From positions 1 to 9,254 of the forward strand of contig VFKO01000387.1 in assembly GCA_009885515.1 (NCBI GenBank): DNA of 9,254 nucleotides. Direction: 5' to 3'. Below the pieces are notes generated by a model that saw only the letters and a list, made by a program, of their open reading frames with translations, did not search any database and was not told where the DNA came from. Below, piece after piece: positions 1-5,623 of the stretch. Position 1 is the first letter of the stretch; every line of letters begins with the position of its first letter. Position numbers and translations under genes: made by a program. This DNA is from Rhodobiaceae bacterium. Lineage in GTDB: Bacteria; Pseudomonadota; Alphaproteobacteria; Micropepsales; Micropepsaceae.

Positions 1-457
1 CAGGCGCGCCGGGGTTAAACATCCGACCAGCAACAACGCGAATACCTCGCCGAACCTGAATCGCGTTGGGACCGACACCTCTCAATGGCAAGTTCGCCTT
101 AGTGCCACTTGACTTCTTTATCCCGTCGACGACCGAGTACAACTCTGCCGAGACCAACGGCTTTCCATTCGCACCTTTGGCAATGCCTATAGCCTCTTCA
201 AGAAGAAGCACTTGCTCGCGACTGACGACAGAGTTCAGTTCACCGCCGCCGCCTTTGCGTAGAAAGATCGCCACATCATTGGCGCCAGTTCCTTGAACGG
301 TGGTACGAAAGCCATTCGACATCGCAAGGAACGACAACAGCACACCCGTCACAAGAGCGACGGCAACCACCGTCGACAAAGACGTCCATCGCCGTTCAGG
401 AATAGAGCGCAAATTCATCGACGTCACGACGCCGATCTGCGTCAGTGTATTCGCCAT
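1..457 (-). CDS. FtsX-like ABC transporter permease, N-terminal part (second permease, cut by window edge)
   Basis: The minus strand from the ATG at 457 reads openly to the window edge, giving 152 residues with no stop; the C-terminal part lies outside. The product starts with a short cytoplasmic segment (MANTLTQIG...), then a hydrophobic helix at about residues 26-47, followed by a soluble region with short beta-type stretches. This is how FtsX/MacB-family permeases begin: TM1 followed by a periplasmic MacB_PCD-type domain. The gene lies 4 bp after the stop of the preceding permease, and the purine run GGAAGGAAG that ends that gene serves as its ribosome binding site. It is the fourth gene of the adaptor-ATPase-permease-permease operon, so it probably pairs with the neighbouring permease as a heterodimer. 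The family call rests on the N-terminus and context only; the substrate is unknown. Confidence 0.85.
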   Translation of the reverse strand, partial: MANTLTQIGVVTSMNLRSIPERRWTSLSTVVAVALVTGVLLSFLAMSNGFRTTVQGTGANDVAIFLRKGGGGELNSVVSREQVLLLEEAIGIAKGANGKPLVSAELYSVVDGIKKSSGTKANLPLRGVGPNAIQVRRGIRVVAGRMFNPGAP

Positions 458-461
458 CGAC

Positions 462-1619
462 CTACTTCCTTCCCAACGCAGTCACGATATCAAGGCGCAT
501 GGCACGCAGCGCTGGCAGAATGCCCGTCAGGAAACCCAGCGACGCCATCAAACCAAGACCGATTAAGGCAGTCCCCGGCGTGAACGACATGACGCCAATC
601 CGTCCCGCAAACACATTTTGCAAGACGACGCTCATCAAGAACGCAGCGACAAGTCCCAAAAGCCCACCGATCATGGCAAGCAGCATCGACTCGCCAAGCA
701 CCAACTGAAAAATGCGCCGTGACGTGAAGCCGATCGTCTTCAGCACGGCAATCTCATTCGTCCGTTCGCGCACTGTCAGCATCATCGTATTGCCTACGAT
801 CAAAAGGATGGTTGCAAACGCAGCCCCCACGATCGCCGTGATGATGAAGCCAAGATCGCCAAGCTGCTCGGTGAACGCCTTATTGAAAGCCTGCTCGGTT
901 TTGGTCTCGGTCTCGAACGGCGAATTCGCAAACATCGCATCGACCGTGCGCGCAATGCGATCATTGTCTTTGGAGCCTGCCGTCTTAACGATCAGCCAGC
1001 CGATGGTGTCGCCGCCAAAGCTCCTGGTTTCAGCAAAATATTTGTAGTGGAAGGCGACAAAGTTGACATCAACTCCCTGCGCCCCCGGCGTCATAATGCC
1101 AGCCAGCGTGAAGTCCCAAGTGTCAGACCCGTTCCGTTGACGGAAAATGTTGCTCTTCACCGGGATGCGGTCGCCCACTTTCCATTTATACTGCTTGGCC
1201 AGCGCCTCTCCGACGATGATACTGCCACTCTCATTGAGAAATGCTTCTCGCTGGGACTTGGGTAAAACATACTCAGGATAGATATCCAGATAAGTGACAG
1301 GGTCGATGGCCAGCGCCACCAGAAAGTTGCGGGGTTCTTGATAATAGCCGCCGAACCAATTCGCATGCGCAACCGTCTTTACACCTTCAACGGCCCCCAC
1401 GCGCGACACATAGGCAATCGGCATCGGCAGCGTAAAGTTGATCCTGTTCGTCACAATCAAACGATCAGCGCCAGCCGTATCAACCCCCGAGTTCAGCGCA
1501 TTCTGAAACGTCGCGAGCACGCCAAAAATCGCAAAGGCAATAAAGATCGCAACCGTCGTCAGGATTGTGCGTAGCTTTTTACGAAACAGATTTTTGCGAA
1601 CCAGTTCCAAAAAGGTCAT
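462..1619 (-). CDS. FtsX/MacB-like ABC transporter permease
   Basis: This 385-residue inner-membrane protein has the four-helix FtsX/MacB/LolC layout. TM1 is at about 17-38, a large extracytoplasmic domain spans about 39-255 (MacB_PCD type), and three C-terminal helices lie at about 256-281, 309-335 and 350-371. Between TM2 and TM3 is the cytoplasmic stretch RERTNEIAVLKTIGFT (284-299), the conserved loop that couples these permeases to their ATPase. Length is normal for the family and no lesion is visible. Its ATG overlaps the TGA of the ATPase gene by 4 bp (ATGA, 1616-1619), which implies coupled translation. Such permeases transmit ATP hydrolysis to the periplasm (mechanotransmission) rather than forming a classic channel. 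With the adaptor, ATPase and second permease it would form an envelope exporter; the cargo cannot be deduced. A LolCE-like role is less likely because a HlyD-type adaptor is present. Confidence 0.93.
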   Translation of the reverse strand: MTFLELVRKNLFRKKLRTILTTVAIFIAFAIFGVLATFQNALNSGVDTAGADRLIVTNRINFTLPMPIAYVSRVGAVEGVKTVAHANWFGGYYQEPRNFLVALAIDPVTYLDIYPEYVLPKSQREAFLNESGSIIVGEALAKQYKWKVGDRIPVKSNIFRQRNGSDTWDFTLAGIMTPGAQGVDVNFVAFHYKYFAETRSFGGDTIGWLIVKTAGSKDNDRIARTVDAMFANSPFETETKTEQAFNKAFTEQLGDLGFIITAIVGAAFATILLIVGNTMMLTVRERTNEIAVLKTIGFTSRRIFQLVLGESMLLAMIGGLLGLVAAFLMSVVLQNVFAGRIGVMSFTPGTALIGLGLMASLGFLTGILPALRAMRLDIVTALGRK

Positions 1620-2308
1620 GCGCTGAGGTCCTTTTCGCTGAACCGCCCTTTGTCGAGGTGCAGCGTTCGTTTGGCAAAACGCGCCGCTTCCGGGTCATGC
1701 GTCACCATCACGATCGTCTTACCCAGATCACGGTTCAGCGTCTGCAGCATCGACAAAATCTCTCCCGCCGTTTCGCGGTCAAGATCGCCCGTTGGTTCAT
1801 CGCACAACAGCAATTTTGGGTCTGATACAATGGCGCGTGCGATTGCAACACGCTGTTGCTGTCCGCCTGAAAGCTCCGACGGCCTGTGCCGCGCCCGATC
1901 CGACAGGCTCACGATTTCAAGCGCGGTCTTTACCCGCTCGCGCCGCGCTTTGGGTCCAAGCTTGGTCAGCAGCAACGGCAACTCAACGTTCTGTGCCGCC
2001 GTCAGCATCGGCATCAAGTTATAGAATTGGAAAATGAAACCAATACTCCCGGCGCGAAAGGCGGCCAGTCGGCTTTCGCTCAGATCGTCTACCCGCTTGC
2101 CATCGAACTGGATCTCTCCGCTGCTCGGGCGATCAATGCCGCCCAGAAGATTTAGCAATGTCGTTTTTCCAGATCCGGACGGCCCCATGATGGCGACAAA
2201 ATCCTCGCGCGGAACAATCATGTCCAGATGCTCGAATATCCGGATAGTCTGTTTGCTGCGCGTGTAGTGCTTTCCGATGTCCTTGAGAACGATCAGGGCT
2301 TCACTCAT
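1616..2308 (-). CDS. ABC transporter ATP-binding protein, LolD/MacB type
   Basis: The 230-residue product carries every ABC ATPase motif in order: Walker A GPSGSGKT (42-49), Q-loop Gln94 in FIFQFYNLMP, signature LSGGQ (146-150), Walker B LLLCDE (166-171), D-loop GDLD (174-177) and H-loop His204 in VTHD. The FIFQFYNLMPMLTAAQNVELP pattern is typical of the LolD/MacB/FtsE-like exporter subfamily. It would hydrolyse ATP on the cytoplasmic face and drive the two FtsX-type permeases encoded downstream. The gene overlaps the adaptor gene upstream (ATGA, 2305-2308) and the permease gene downstream (ATGA, 1616-1619), so all three are likely made from one transcript in matched amounts. All catalytic residues are present and the protein should be active. 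The family assignment is firm; the transported molecule is not known. Confidence 0.96.
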   Translation of the reverse strand: MSEALIVLKDIGKHYTRSKQTIRIFEHLDMIVPREDFVAIMGPSGSGKTTLLNLLGGIDRPSSGEIQFDGKRVDDLSESRLAAFRAGSIGFIFQFYNLMPMLTAAQNVELPLLLTKLGPKARRERVKTALEIVSLSDRARHRPSELSGGQQQRVAIARAIVSDPKLLLCDEPTGDLDRETAGEILSMLQTLNRDLGKTIVMVTHDPEAARFAKRTLHLDKGRFSEKDLSA

Positions 2309-3396
2309 TTCGTAGATCCCTGCGGAGCCGGGGCTGGAGCAGGAACTGCGGCAGCCTTGGCGTCATCATAGAAAAGAACCTTTGCCGCCATCTCCGGCAG
2401 GATGCGTGGATCACGTGTACCCAGTGCGACGCGCACCTTGACGGTGGCCTTATCTCGATTGGCGGTCGGAATAATCGCCACCACCGAAGCTGGTATTTCC
2501 CATTCCGGATAAGCATCGAGCGTGGCACTGGCCTTTTGCTCTGGCTTAATCCGGCTGATGAAAGACTCATTCACTTCGACTTCAACCTCAAGCGAGTTCA
2601 TGTCGACGATGGTACAAATGCCCGTTCGGGTAAAGCCTCCACCGGCCGCAGAAGGCGATACAATCTCACCAGGCTGTGCATCTTTCGTTGTGACCACGCC
2701 CGCAAACGGCGCCCGTATTTCATGTTTGTCCAGAATTGTCCGCGCGCGCATCAAGCTTTGCTCGGCCGATGACAAATTGCCCCGCGCCTGAACCAAGCGC
2801 GCCGCCGCACCTTTGGCAGCAGCTTCCGTCCGAGTGTTCTCGGCTTTGCTAGCAAAATCGCTATTGATGCCACGGATACGCGCGAGCACACGGTCGGCTT
2901 CCGCCACATCATTCTCCGCCGCACTCACCGCCCCGCGCGCTGTCCGCACGCCAGCCACCGCAGAGTCTACATCAATTCTCGCCAGCGACGGATCAAGCCG
3001 TGCCAACACCTGGCCGGCCTTGACGGCCATTCCTTCTTCGACAAAGACCTCAAGCACGCGTCCTGTGATTTCTGCTGACACCGTCGCAAGCCGTCGCGCA
3101 GTCACATATCCCGACGCCGAAAGCACGCCACCAGAGGCAGCCGATCCCGAAGGTGAAACAGCAGAGAGTGAGGCGTCGCTCGTAGCGGTTGCATCCGGTG
3201 CTGCCACTTCAGGCTCCGCTCCCCTGGGCCAGAACACAAATAAAGCGCCTACAGCCAACACAGCACACACCGTCACCAGTGTATAGACTAGCCAGCGCCC
3301 GCCATTGTCTTCGTCGTCTTCCTCATCGCGATTGATGCGCAGACGATCGAGCAATTCACGTTGGCCCGGCCCGTTACTTCCAGGTCCTTCAGTCAT
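2305..3396 (-). CDS. HlyD/MacA-type periplasmic adaptor subunit (membrane fusion protein)
   Basis: This 363-residue adaptor is anchored by one N-terminal helix (about 35-56) after an unusually acidic cytoplasmic leader (EEDDED at 25-30). A Ser/Ala-rich linker (about 65-95) follows. The first lipoyl half is at about 97-137 (ASGYVTARR..., EGMAVKAGQVLARLDP). An Ala-rich helical hairpin spans about 140-222. The second lipoyl half is at about 224-247 (HEIRAPFAGVVTTKDAQPGE), followed by a beta-barrel domain to about 345 and a Pro/Ala tail (PAPAPAP). The hairpin is fairly short, as in MacA-type adaptors. It would sit in the periplasm and link the permeases to an outer-membrane partner, which this window does not encode. 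It is the first gene of the operon. The start has only a modest G-rich ribosome site (GGGGG, 4 bp from ATG), and no better in-frame start precedes the membrane helix. Confidence 0.93.
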   Translation of the reverse strand: MTEGPGSNGPGQRELLDRLRINRDEEDDEDNGGRWLVYTLVTVCAVLAVGALFVFWPRGAEPEVAAPDATATSDASLSAVSPSGSAASGGVLSASGYVTARRLATVSAEITGRVLEVFVEEGMAVKAGQVLARLDPSLARIDVDSAVAGVRTARGAVSAAENDVAEADRVLARIRGINSDFASKAENTRTEAAAKGAAARLVQARGNLSSAEQSLMRARTILDKHEIRAPFAGVVTTKDAQPGEIVSPSAAGGGFTRTGICTIVDMNSLEVEVEVNESFISRIKPEQKASATLDAYPEWEIPASVVAIIPTANRDKATVKVRVALGTRDPRILPEMAAKVLFYDDAKAAAVPAPAPAPQGSTK

Positions 3397-3443
3397 TACG
3401 CCCCCAATTCACAACCAAAAAAGCACTTCCACGACATGGGTAC

Positions 3444-3472
3444 TGCATATGTTCAGGTGCCGGAACTTGCAA
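3444..3472 (-). promoter_or_regulatory. Possible sigma70-like promoter of the exporter operon
   Basis: On the minus strand TTGCAA (3472-3467) and TATGCA (3449-3444) are separated by 17 bp, about 50 bp upstream of the adaptor ATG. Match to the consensus hexamers is only 4/6 and 3/6, so this is a weak candidate chosen for spacing and position. Confidence 0.25.
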
Positions 3473-3592
3473 AGATAAACGACCGGCGTCGTAAACCAGA
3501 TCAACCTCACCCCACGATCTCCCTCTAGAATATTAATCTGCGATCACTAGGGGACGAAGCAGAGAACACTTTCGCCCTAAAACTGGCGGAAA

Positions 3593-3624
3593 ACGGTAGG
3601 GAGATATCTCTCCATGAAAACCGT
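3593..3624. repeat. Nested inverted repeat (hairpin) ACGGT...ACCGT
   Basis: An outer 5-bp stem (ACGGT 3593-3597 with ACCGT 3620-3624) encloses an inner stem GGAGA (3600-3604) with TCTCC (3609-3613) around a TATC loop. The core GAGATATCTC (3601-3610) is a perfect 10-bp palindrome. No T-tract follows on either strand, so it does not look like an intrinsic terminator. An operator or a cruciform-type repeat is possible. Confidence 0.45.
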
Positions 3625-3635
3625 GCAAGCTTGCA
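3624..3635. repeat. Perfect 12-bp palindrome TGCAAGCTTGCA
   Basis: TGCAAGCTTGCA reads the same on both strands. It directly abuts the hairpin that ends at 3624 and lies 66 bp from a second palindrome, TTGCATGCAA (3701-3710), which shares the TTGCA half. Shared half-sites at such spacing could be binding sites of a dimeric regulator, which is inference only. Confidence 0.4.
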
Positions 3636-3700
3636 AGCCTCCCCCTTCTTATCACTGCCAAACTATTGATGCAGTGACACAATTCCATTCGGTCGCAGGG

Positions 3701-3710
3701 TTGCATGCAA
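3701..3710. repeat. Perfect 10-bp palindrome TTGCATGCAA
   Basis: TTGCATGCAA is a perfect inverted repeat in the non-coding region. It shares the TTGCA/TGCAA half with the palindrome at 3624-3635. It is a possible operator half-site pair and has no coding explanation. Confidence 0.35.
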
Positions 3711-3807
3711 AAATACATTGAAATGCGATCTACAGGCTCCCCCGGGCTCCATCCCTTGTAGCGCCTGCAACGGCGGTGAAAACATACCGCAGACAATTCT
3801 CATCGTC

Positions 3808-3830
3808 GTAGCCGGTCATGTCCCGGCTAC
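3808..3830. repeat. 8-bp perfect stem-loop GTAGCCGG / CCGGCTAC, REP-like
   Basis: GTAGCCGG (3808-3815) and CCGGCTAC (3823-3830) are perfect inverted repeats around a 7-nt loop (TCATGTC). The layout resembles the short GC-rich intergenic palindromes dispersed in many alphaproteobacterial genomes, but I cannot show that other copies exist. A competing stem GCCGGT (3811-3816) with ACCGGC (3838-3843), and a downstream partner at 3877-3886, could rearrange it. No T-run follows. Confidence 0.5.
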
Positions 3831-3886
3831 CCGGGCAACCGGCGCACAATCACAAATCACGAGTATCGCCACATTGGGTTGCCGGG
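3830..3886. repeat. Long-loop inverted repeat CCCGGGCAACC / GGTTGCCGGG
   Basis: GGCAACC (3834-3840) pairs with GGTTGCC (3877-3883), and CCC (3830-3832) with GGG (3884-3886), leaving G3833 as a bulge; the loop is 36 nt. Together with the hairpin just upstream it gives two adjacent stems in non-coding DNA, which suits either a composite repeat element or a folded RNA. Confidence 0.4.
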
Positions 3887-3926
3887 ATACGTCGCGCTTA
3901 CCGCAGTCTTGATGAAGTTTTGTGGT

Positions 3927-3940
3927 CGCTGACATCAGCG
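3927..3940. promoter_or_regulatory. Dyad CGCTGA-CA-TCAGCG, possible operator
   Basis: CGCTGA and TCAGCG are perfect 6-bp arms around a 2-bp spacer, and a further TCAGCG copy lies at 3968-3973. The dyad sits about 265 bp upstream of the outer-membrane protein gene. It has the form of a dimeric repressor or activator site; no regulator gene is next to it. Confidence 0.3.
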
Positions 3941-3980
3941 AACGTTGCCTCAAAAGAACGAGTCACGTCAGCGCCGAATT

Positions 3981-3995
3981 CACCCCTACGGGGTG
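3981..3995. repeat. Short hairpin CACCCC-TAC-GGGGTG
   Basis: A perfect 6-bp GC-rich stem closes a 3-nt loop in the non-coding region. No T-tract follows on either strand, so a terminator call is not supported. Confidence 0.35.
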
Positions 3996-4131
3996 TAGTT
4001 CACTGCGCACCCAAGTCCATGCAAGGCTGTTGACGCTGCCGCAAACGCGTCTGCGAGCGAACGCTGGTTTCAACGTGTTGCAGACTTCACCCAAAACACA
4101 ATTTAACTTCTCAGCAGGCGGCGCTTTCAAA

Positions 4132-4160
4132 TTGATCTTCATCGCTACAACTCCCATATA
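4132..4160 (+). promoter_or_regulatory. Possible sigma70-like promoter of the outer-membrane protein gene
   Basis: TTGATC (4132-4137) and CATATA (4155-4160) are spaced by 17 bp and end 42 bp before the start codon. Agreement with the consensus hexamers is about 4/6 and 3/6, so this is only a positional candidate. Confidence 0.3.
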
Positions 4161-4166
4161 CGCTGC

Positions 4167-4197
4167 TCCCCGTGCGGGGATTGATAGTCTCTGGAGG
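4167..4197 (+). promoter_or_regulatory. Leader hairpin and Shine-Dalgarno that fix a TTG start
   Basis: TCCCC (4167-4171) pairs with GGGGA (4176-4180) around a GTGC loop. A strong GGAGG (4193-4197) follows 12 nt later and lies 5 nt before TTG at 4203. This ribosome site is the reason for choosing TTG, since no in-frame ATG precedes the signal peptide. The hairpin lies close enough to influence ribosome access, which is inference. Confidence 0.55.
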
Positions 4198-4202
4198 CCT
4201 CA

Positions 4203-4997
4203 TTGCAAAAATTTGTTCCACGTTTCGTGCTCACAGTCCTTTCAGCCTCGGCGATGTTTGCGTCAAACGCATTCGCCGACGGCAAGCCCAACACACCTCC
4301 AATCGGCTGGAGCTTTGCGCTCGGCGCCGGCGGCCTTTATGCGCCAGACTACGAAGGCTCAGATGATTACGAAGCGCGAGGGCTACCTTACATCCGCGTT
4401 CAGTACGCAGACTGGCTAAGCCTTTCGGTGCCAGAAGGGCTCAAACTGTCCCTCTTGACTGCCGACGGCTTTCGCGCGGGAGTTCTTGCCGGTTACCGAT
4501 TTGACCGCGATGCAAGTGATAACATTGCGCTCGCCGGCTGGGGCGACATAGACGGCACTGCCGAACTGGGCGCCTTCGCTGAGTACAAGATCGATGCAAT
4601 TCGATTGGCCGTCGATCTCCGCCAAGGGCTTTCGGACAACACCGGTCTCCAAGCGACAGCTTCGGCTCGCTACGAAACCAGAGTCGCCGGCGCAAGAGTG
4701 TCCATCGGCCCTCAGCTGACGTGGGTGGATGACCAGTATAGCCAAACTTATTTTGGCATTACCCCAACACAGGCCGCAGCCTCTACGTTGGGTTATGCCC
4801 CCTACGAATCAAATGGCGGTGTGAAATCATTTGGACTTGGAGCATCAGCAATGATTCCGCTCGACAACGAGTGGAGCCTTACCGCGATCGCCAGCGTCAA
4901 CCAACTCACCGCAGACGCCGCCGACAGCCCGATTGTAGCAGTCCAGGGCTCAGAAACGCAGTTTACGGTAGGCCTATTCGCTGGCTACCGGTTCTAG
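4203..4997 (+). CDS. MipA/OmpV family outer-membrane beta-barrel protein
   Basis: The 264-residue product begins with a clear Sec signal peptide (MQKFVPRFVLTVLSASAMF...), with likely cleavage after AFA at residue 25. The mature part opens with alternating beta strands and the segment LYAPDYEGSDDYEARGLPY (45-63), which is characteristic of MipA/OmpV proteins. It ends in GLFAGYRF with the terminal Phe expected for BAM-dependent barrel insertion. Length is normal for the family (about 250). E. coli MipA binds MltA and PBP1B as a murein-synthesis scaffold; other members have been linked to drug susceptibility, so the exact role here is open. The start is TTG with a GGAGG five bases upstream. The gene is divergent from the exporter operon across 806 bp. 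A functional link to the exporter's missing outer-membrane component is tempting, but MipA is not a TolC-type channel. Confidence 0.9.
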   Translation: MQKFVPRFVLTVLSASAMFASNAFADGKPNTPPIGWSFALGAGGLYAPDYEGSDDYEARGLPYIRVQYADWLSLSVPEGLKLSLLTADGFRAGVLAGYRFDRDASDNIALAGWGDIDGTAELGAFAEYKIDAIRLAVDLRQGLSDNTGLQATASARYETRVAGARVSIGPQLTWVDDQYSQTYFGITPTQAAASTLGYAPYESNGGVKSFGLGASAMIPLDNEWSLTAIASVNQLTADAADSPIVAVQGSETQFTVGLFAGYRF

Positions 4998-5050
4998 CCG
5001 CACCAATTCTCCGGCTGACTTGCCTCAAGCCAAGCCTCGCGCAACGTCGG

Positions 5051-5469
5051 TTGATCGCAAGTCTCATGTGCCTATGCGTTGCCCCTGCCATGTCAAAAGA
5101 AGACGCCGACTCACTCACCAAGGCTGGCATCGCAGGCACGACATGGGCCATCGATTGCGCCAAGCCACCCAGCAAAAAAACTACTATTTGTTCTATAGCG
5201 TTTCTCCGAGCGACATCCCCAATGAAACCCAAAATACAATACCGGAGGCGGAGAAGGTTCGAGAGTTCAAAAACGTCTAAGTCATTTCAGACGAATGGCG
5301 GCTCTACACTTTGATTGATACCGATCAAGAACCGGTCAACATCCTTACCAAATACAGCGGTGAGCGACACAAGTCGTGGTGGTCCGAGGGCAAAGAGGGC
5401 CGACCCTACATCCGCGACGGCAAGCTCATCGGCGAAGGTGCTCCCCCTTGGTTTGAAAAGTGCAAGTAG
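5051..5469 (+). pseudogene. Disrupted gene for a small secreted protein (frameshift plus stop)
   Basis: Two frames join into one coherent protein of about 139 residues. The first segment reads from TTG 5051 (or ATG 5066). It has a hydrophobic signal-like stretch (LIASLMCLCVAPAMS) and then GIAGTTWAIDCAKPPSKK up to an A7 run at 5174-5180. There the frame must move by one base (as if one A were lost) to continue as NYYLFYSVSPSDIPNE and on to an in-frame TAA at 5278-5280. The same frame then resumes with VISDEWRLYTLID... and ends ...PPWFEKCK at TAG 5467-5469. One Cys near the start of the mature part and one near the C-terminus suggest a disulfide-bonded periplasmic protein. I do not recognise a named family. 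No good ribosome site precedes the start. It lies 53 bp after the outer-membrane protein gene on the same strand. Sequencing error in the A-run is possible, but a second independent lesion argues for decay. Confidence 0.75.
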
Positions 5470-5508
5470 TCAGTACAAGCAATAATAATCGGACGAAAAT
5501 CGAACCAA

Positions 5509-5590
5509 CCCCCCCTCGCTGCGCACGCGGGAAGACCACTATCTCTAGTTTCCTCCCTCGCGATAAGCGGAGGAAGTCGCTGCGCGGCGT
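5509..5590. repeat. REP-like GC-rich hairpin region between convergent genes
   Basis: A perfect 7-bp stem TTCCTCC (5550-5556) with GGAGGAA (5569-5575) lies in non-coding DNA. It is flanked by a C7 run (5509-5515) and two copies of TCGCTGCGC (5516-5524 and 5577-5585). The composition resembles dispersed palindromic intergenic repeats seen in alphaproteobacteria. It sits where the plus-strand pseudogene and the minus-strand catabolic operon converge, so it may also act as a bidirectional transcript end, although no U-tract adjoins the stem. Confidence 0.5.
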
Positions 5591-5623
5591 CAGTTGCTGC
5601 ATGGGATGTGGGCGCTCTCAGAG

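Larger units (their letters stand above)
3397..4202. other. 806-bp divergent intergenic region without a supported gene
   Basis: No reading frame here has both a credible ribosome binding site and a recognisable product. The region separates the adaptor gene (minus) from the outer-membrane protein gene (plus), so it must carry at least one promoter for each. It is unusually rich in short perfect inverted repeats, listed separately, and its structured middle part could be a degenerate repeat element, an untranslated leader or an RNA gene. I see no tRNA, rRNA or recognisable riboswitch in it. Confidence 0.7.

Noticed and set aside
3533..3796. 87-codon minus-strand frame in the intergenic region
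   Set aside because: It would start at TTG with no properly spaced ribosome site, its product has irregular composition (many Cys, Arg, Met) and no family resemblance.
3981..3995. CACCCC-TAC-GGGGTG hairpin as an intrinsic terminator
   Set aside because: No T-tract follows on either strand and no gene ends nearby.
3397..4202. Possible CRISPR array, tRNA or insertion-sequence remnant in the intergenic stretch
   Set aside because: No regularly spaced direct repeats, no tRNA cloverleaf or CCA-type pattern, and no transposase-like reading frame or target-site duplication could be seen.
3922..4419. 165-codon plus-strand frame running into the outer-membrane protein gene
   Set aside because: It overlaps the MipA/OmpV gene out of frame by over 200 bp, and that gene has a signal peptide, family motif and ribosome site.
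4995..5018. AGCCG...CGGCT stem directly after the outer-membrane protein gene as a terminator
   Set aside because: The stem is only 5 bp with a long loop and no T-run, so it is within chance expectation.
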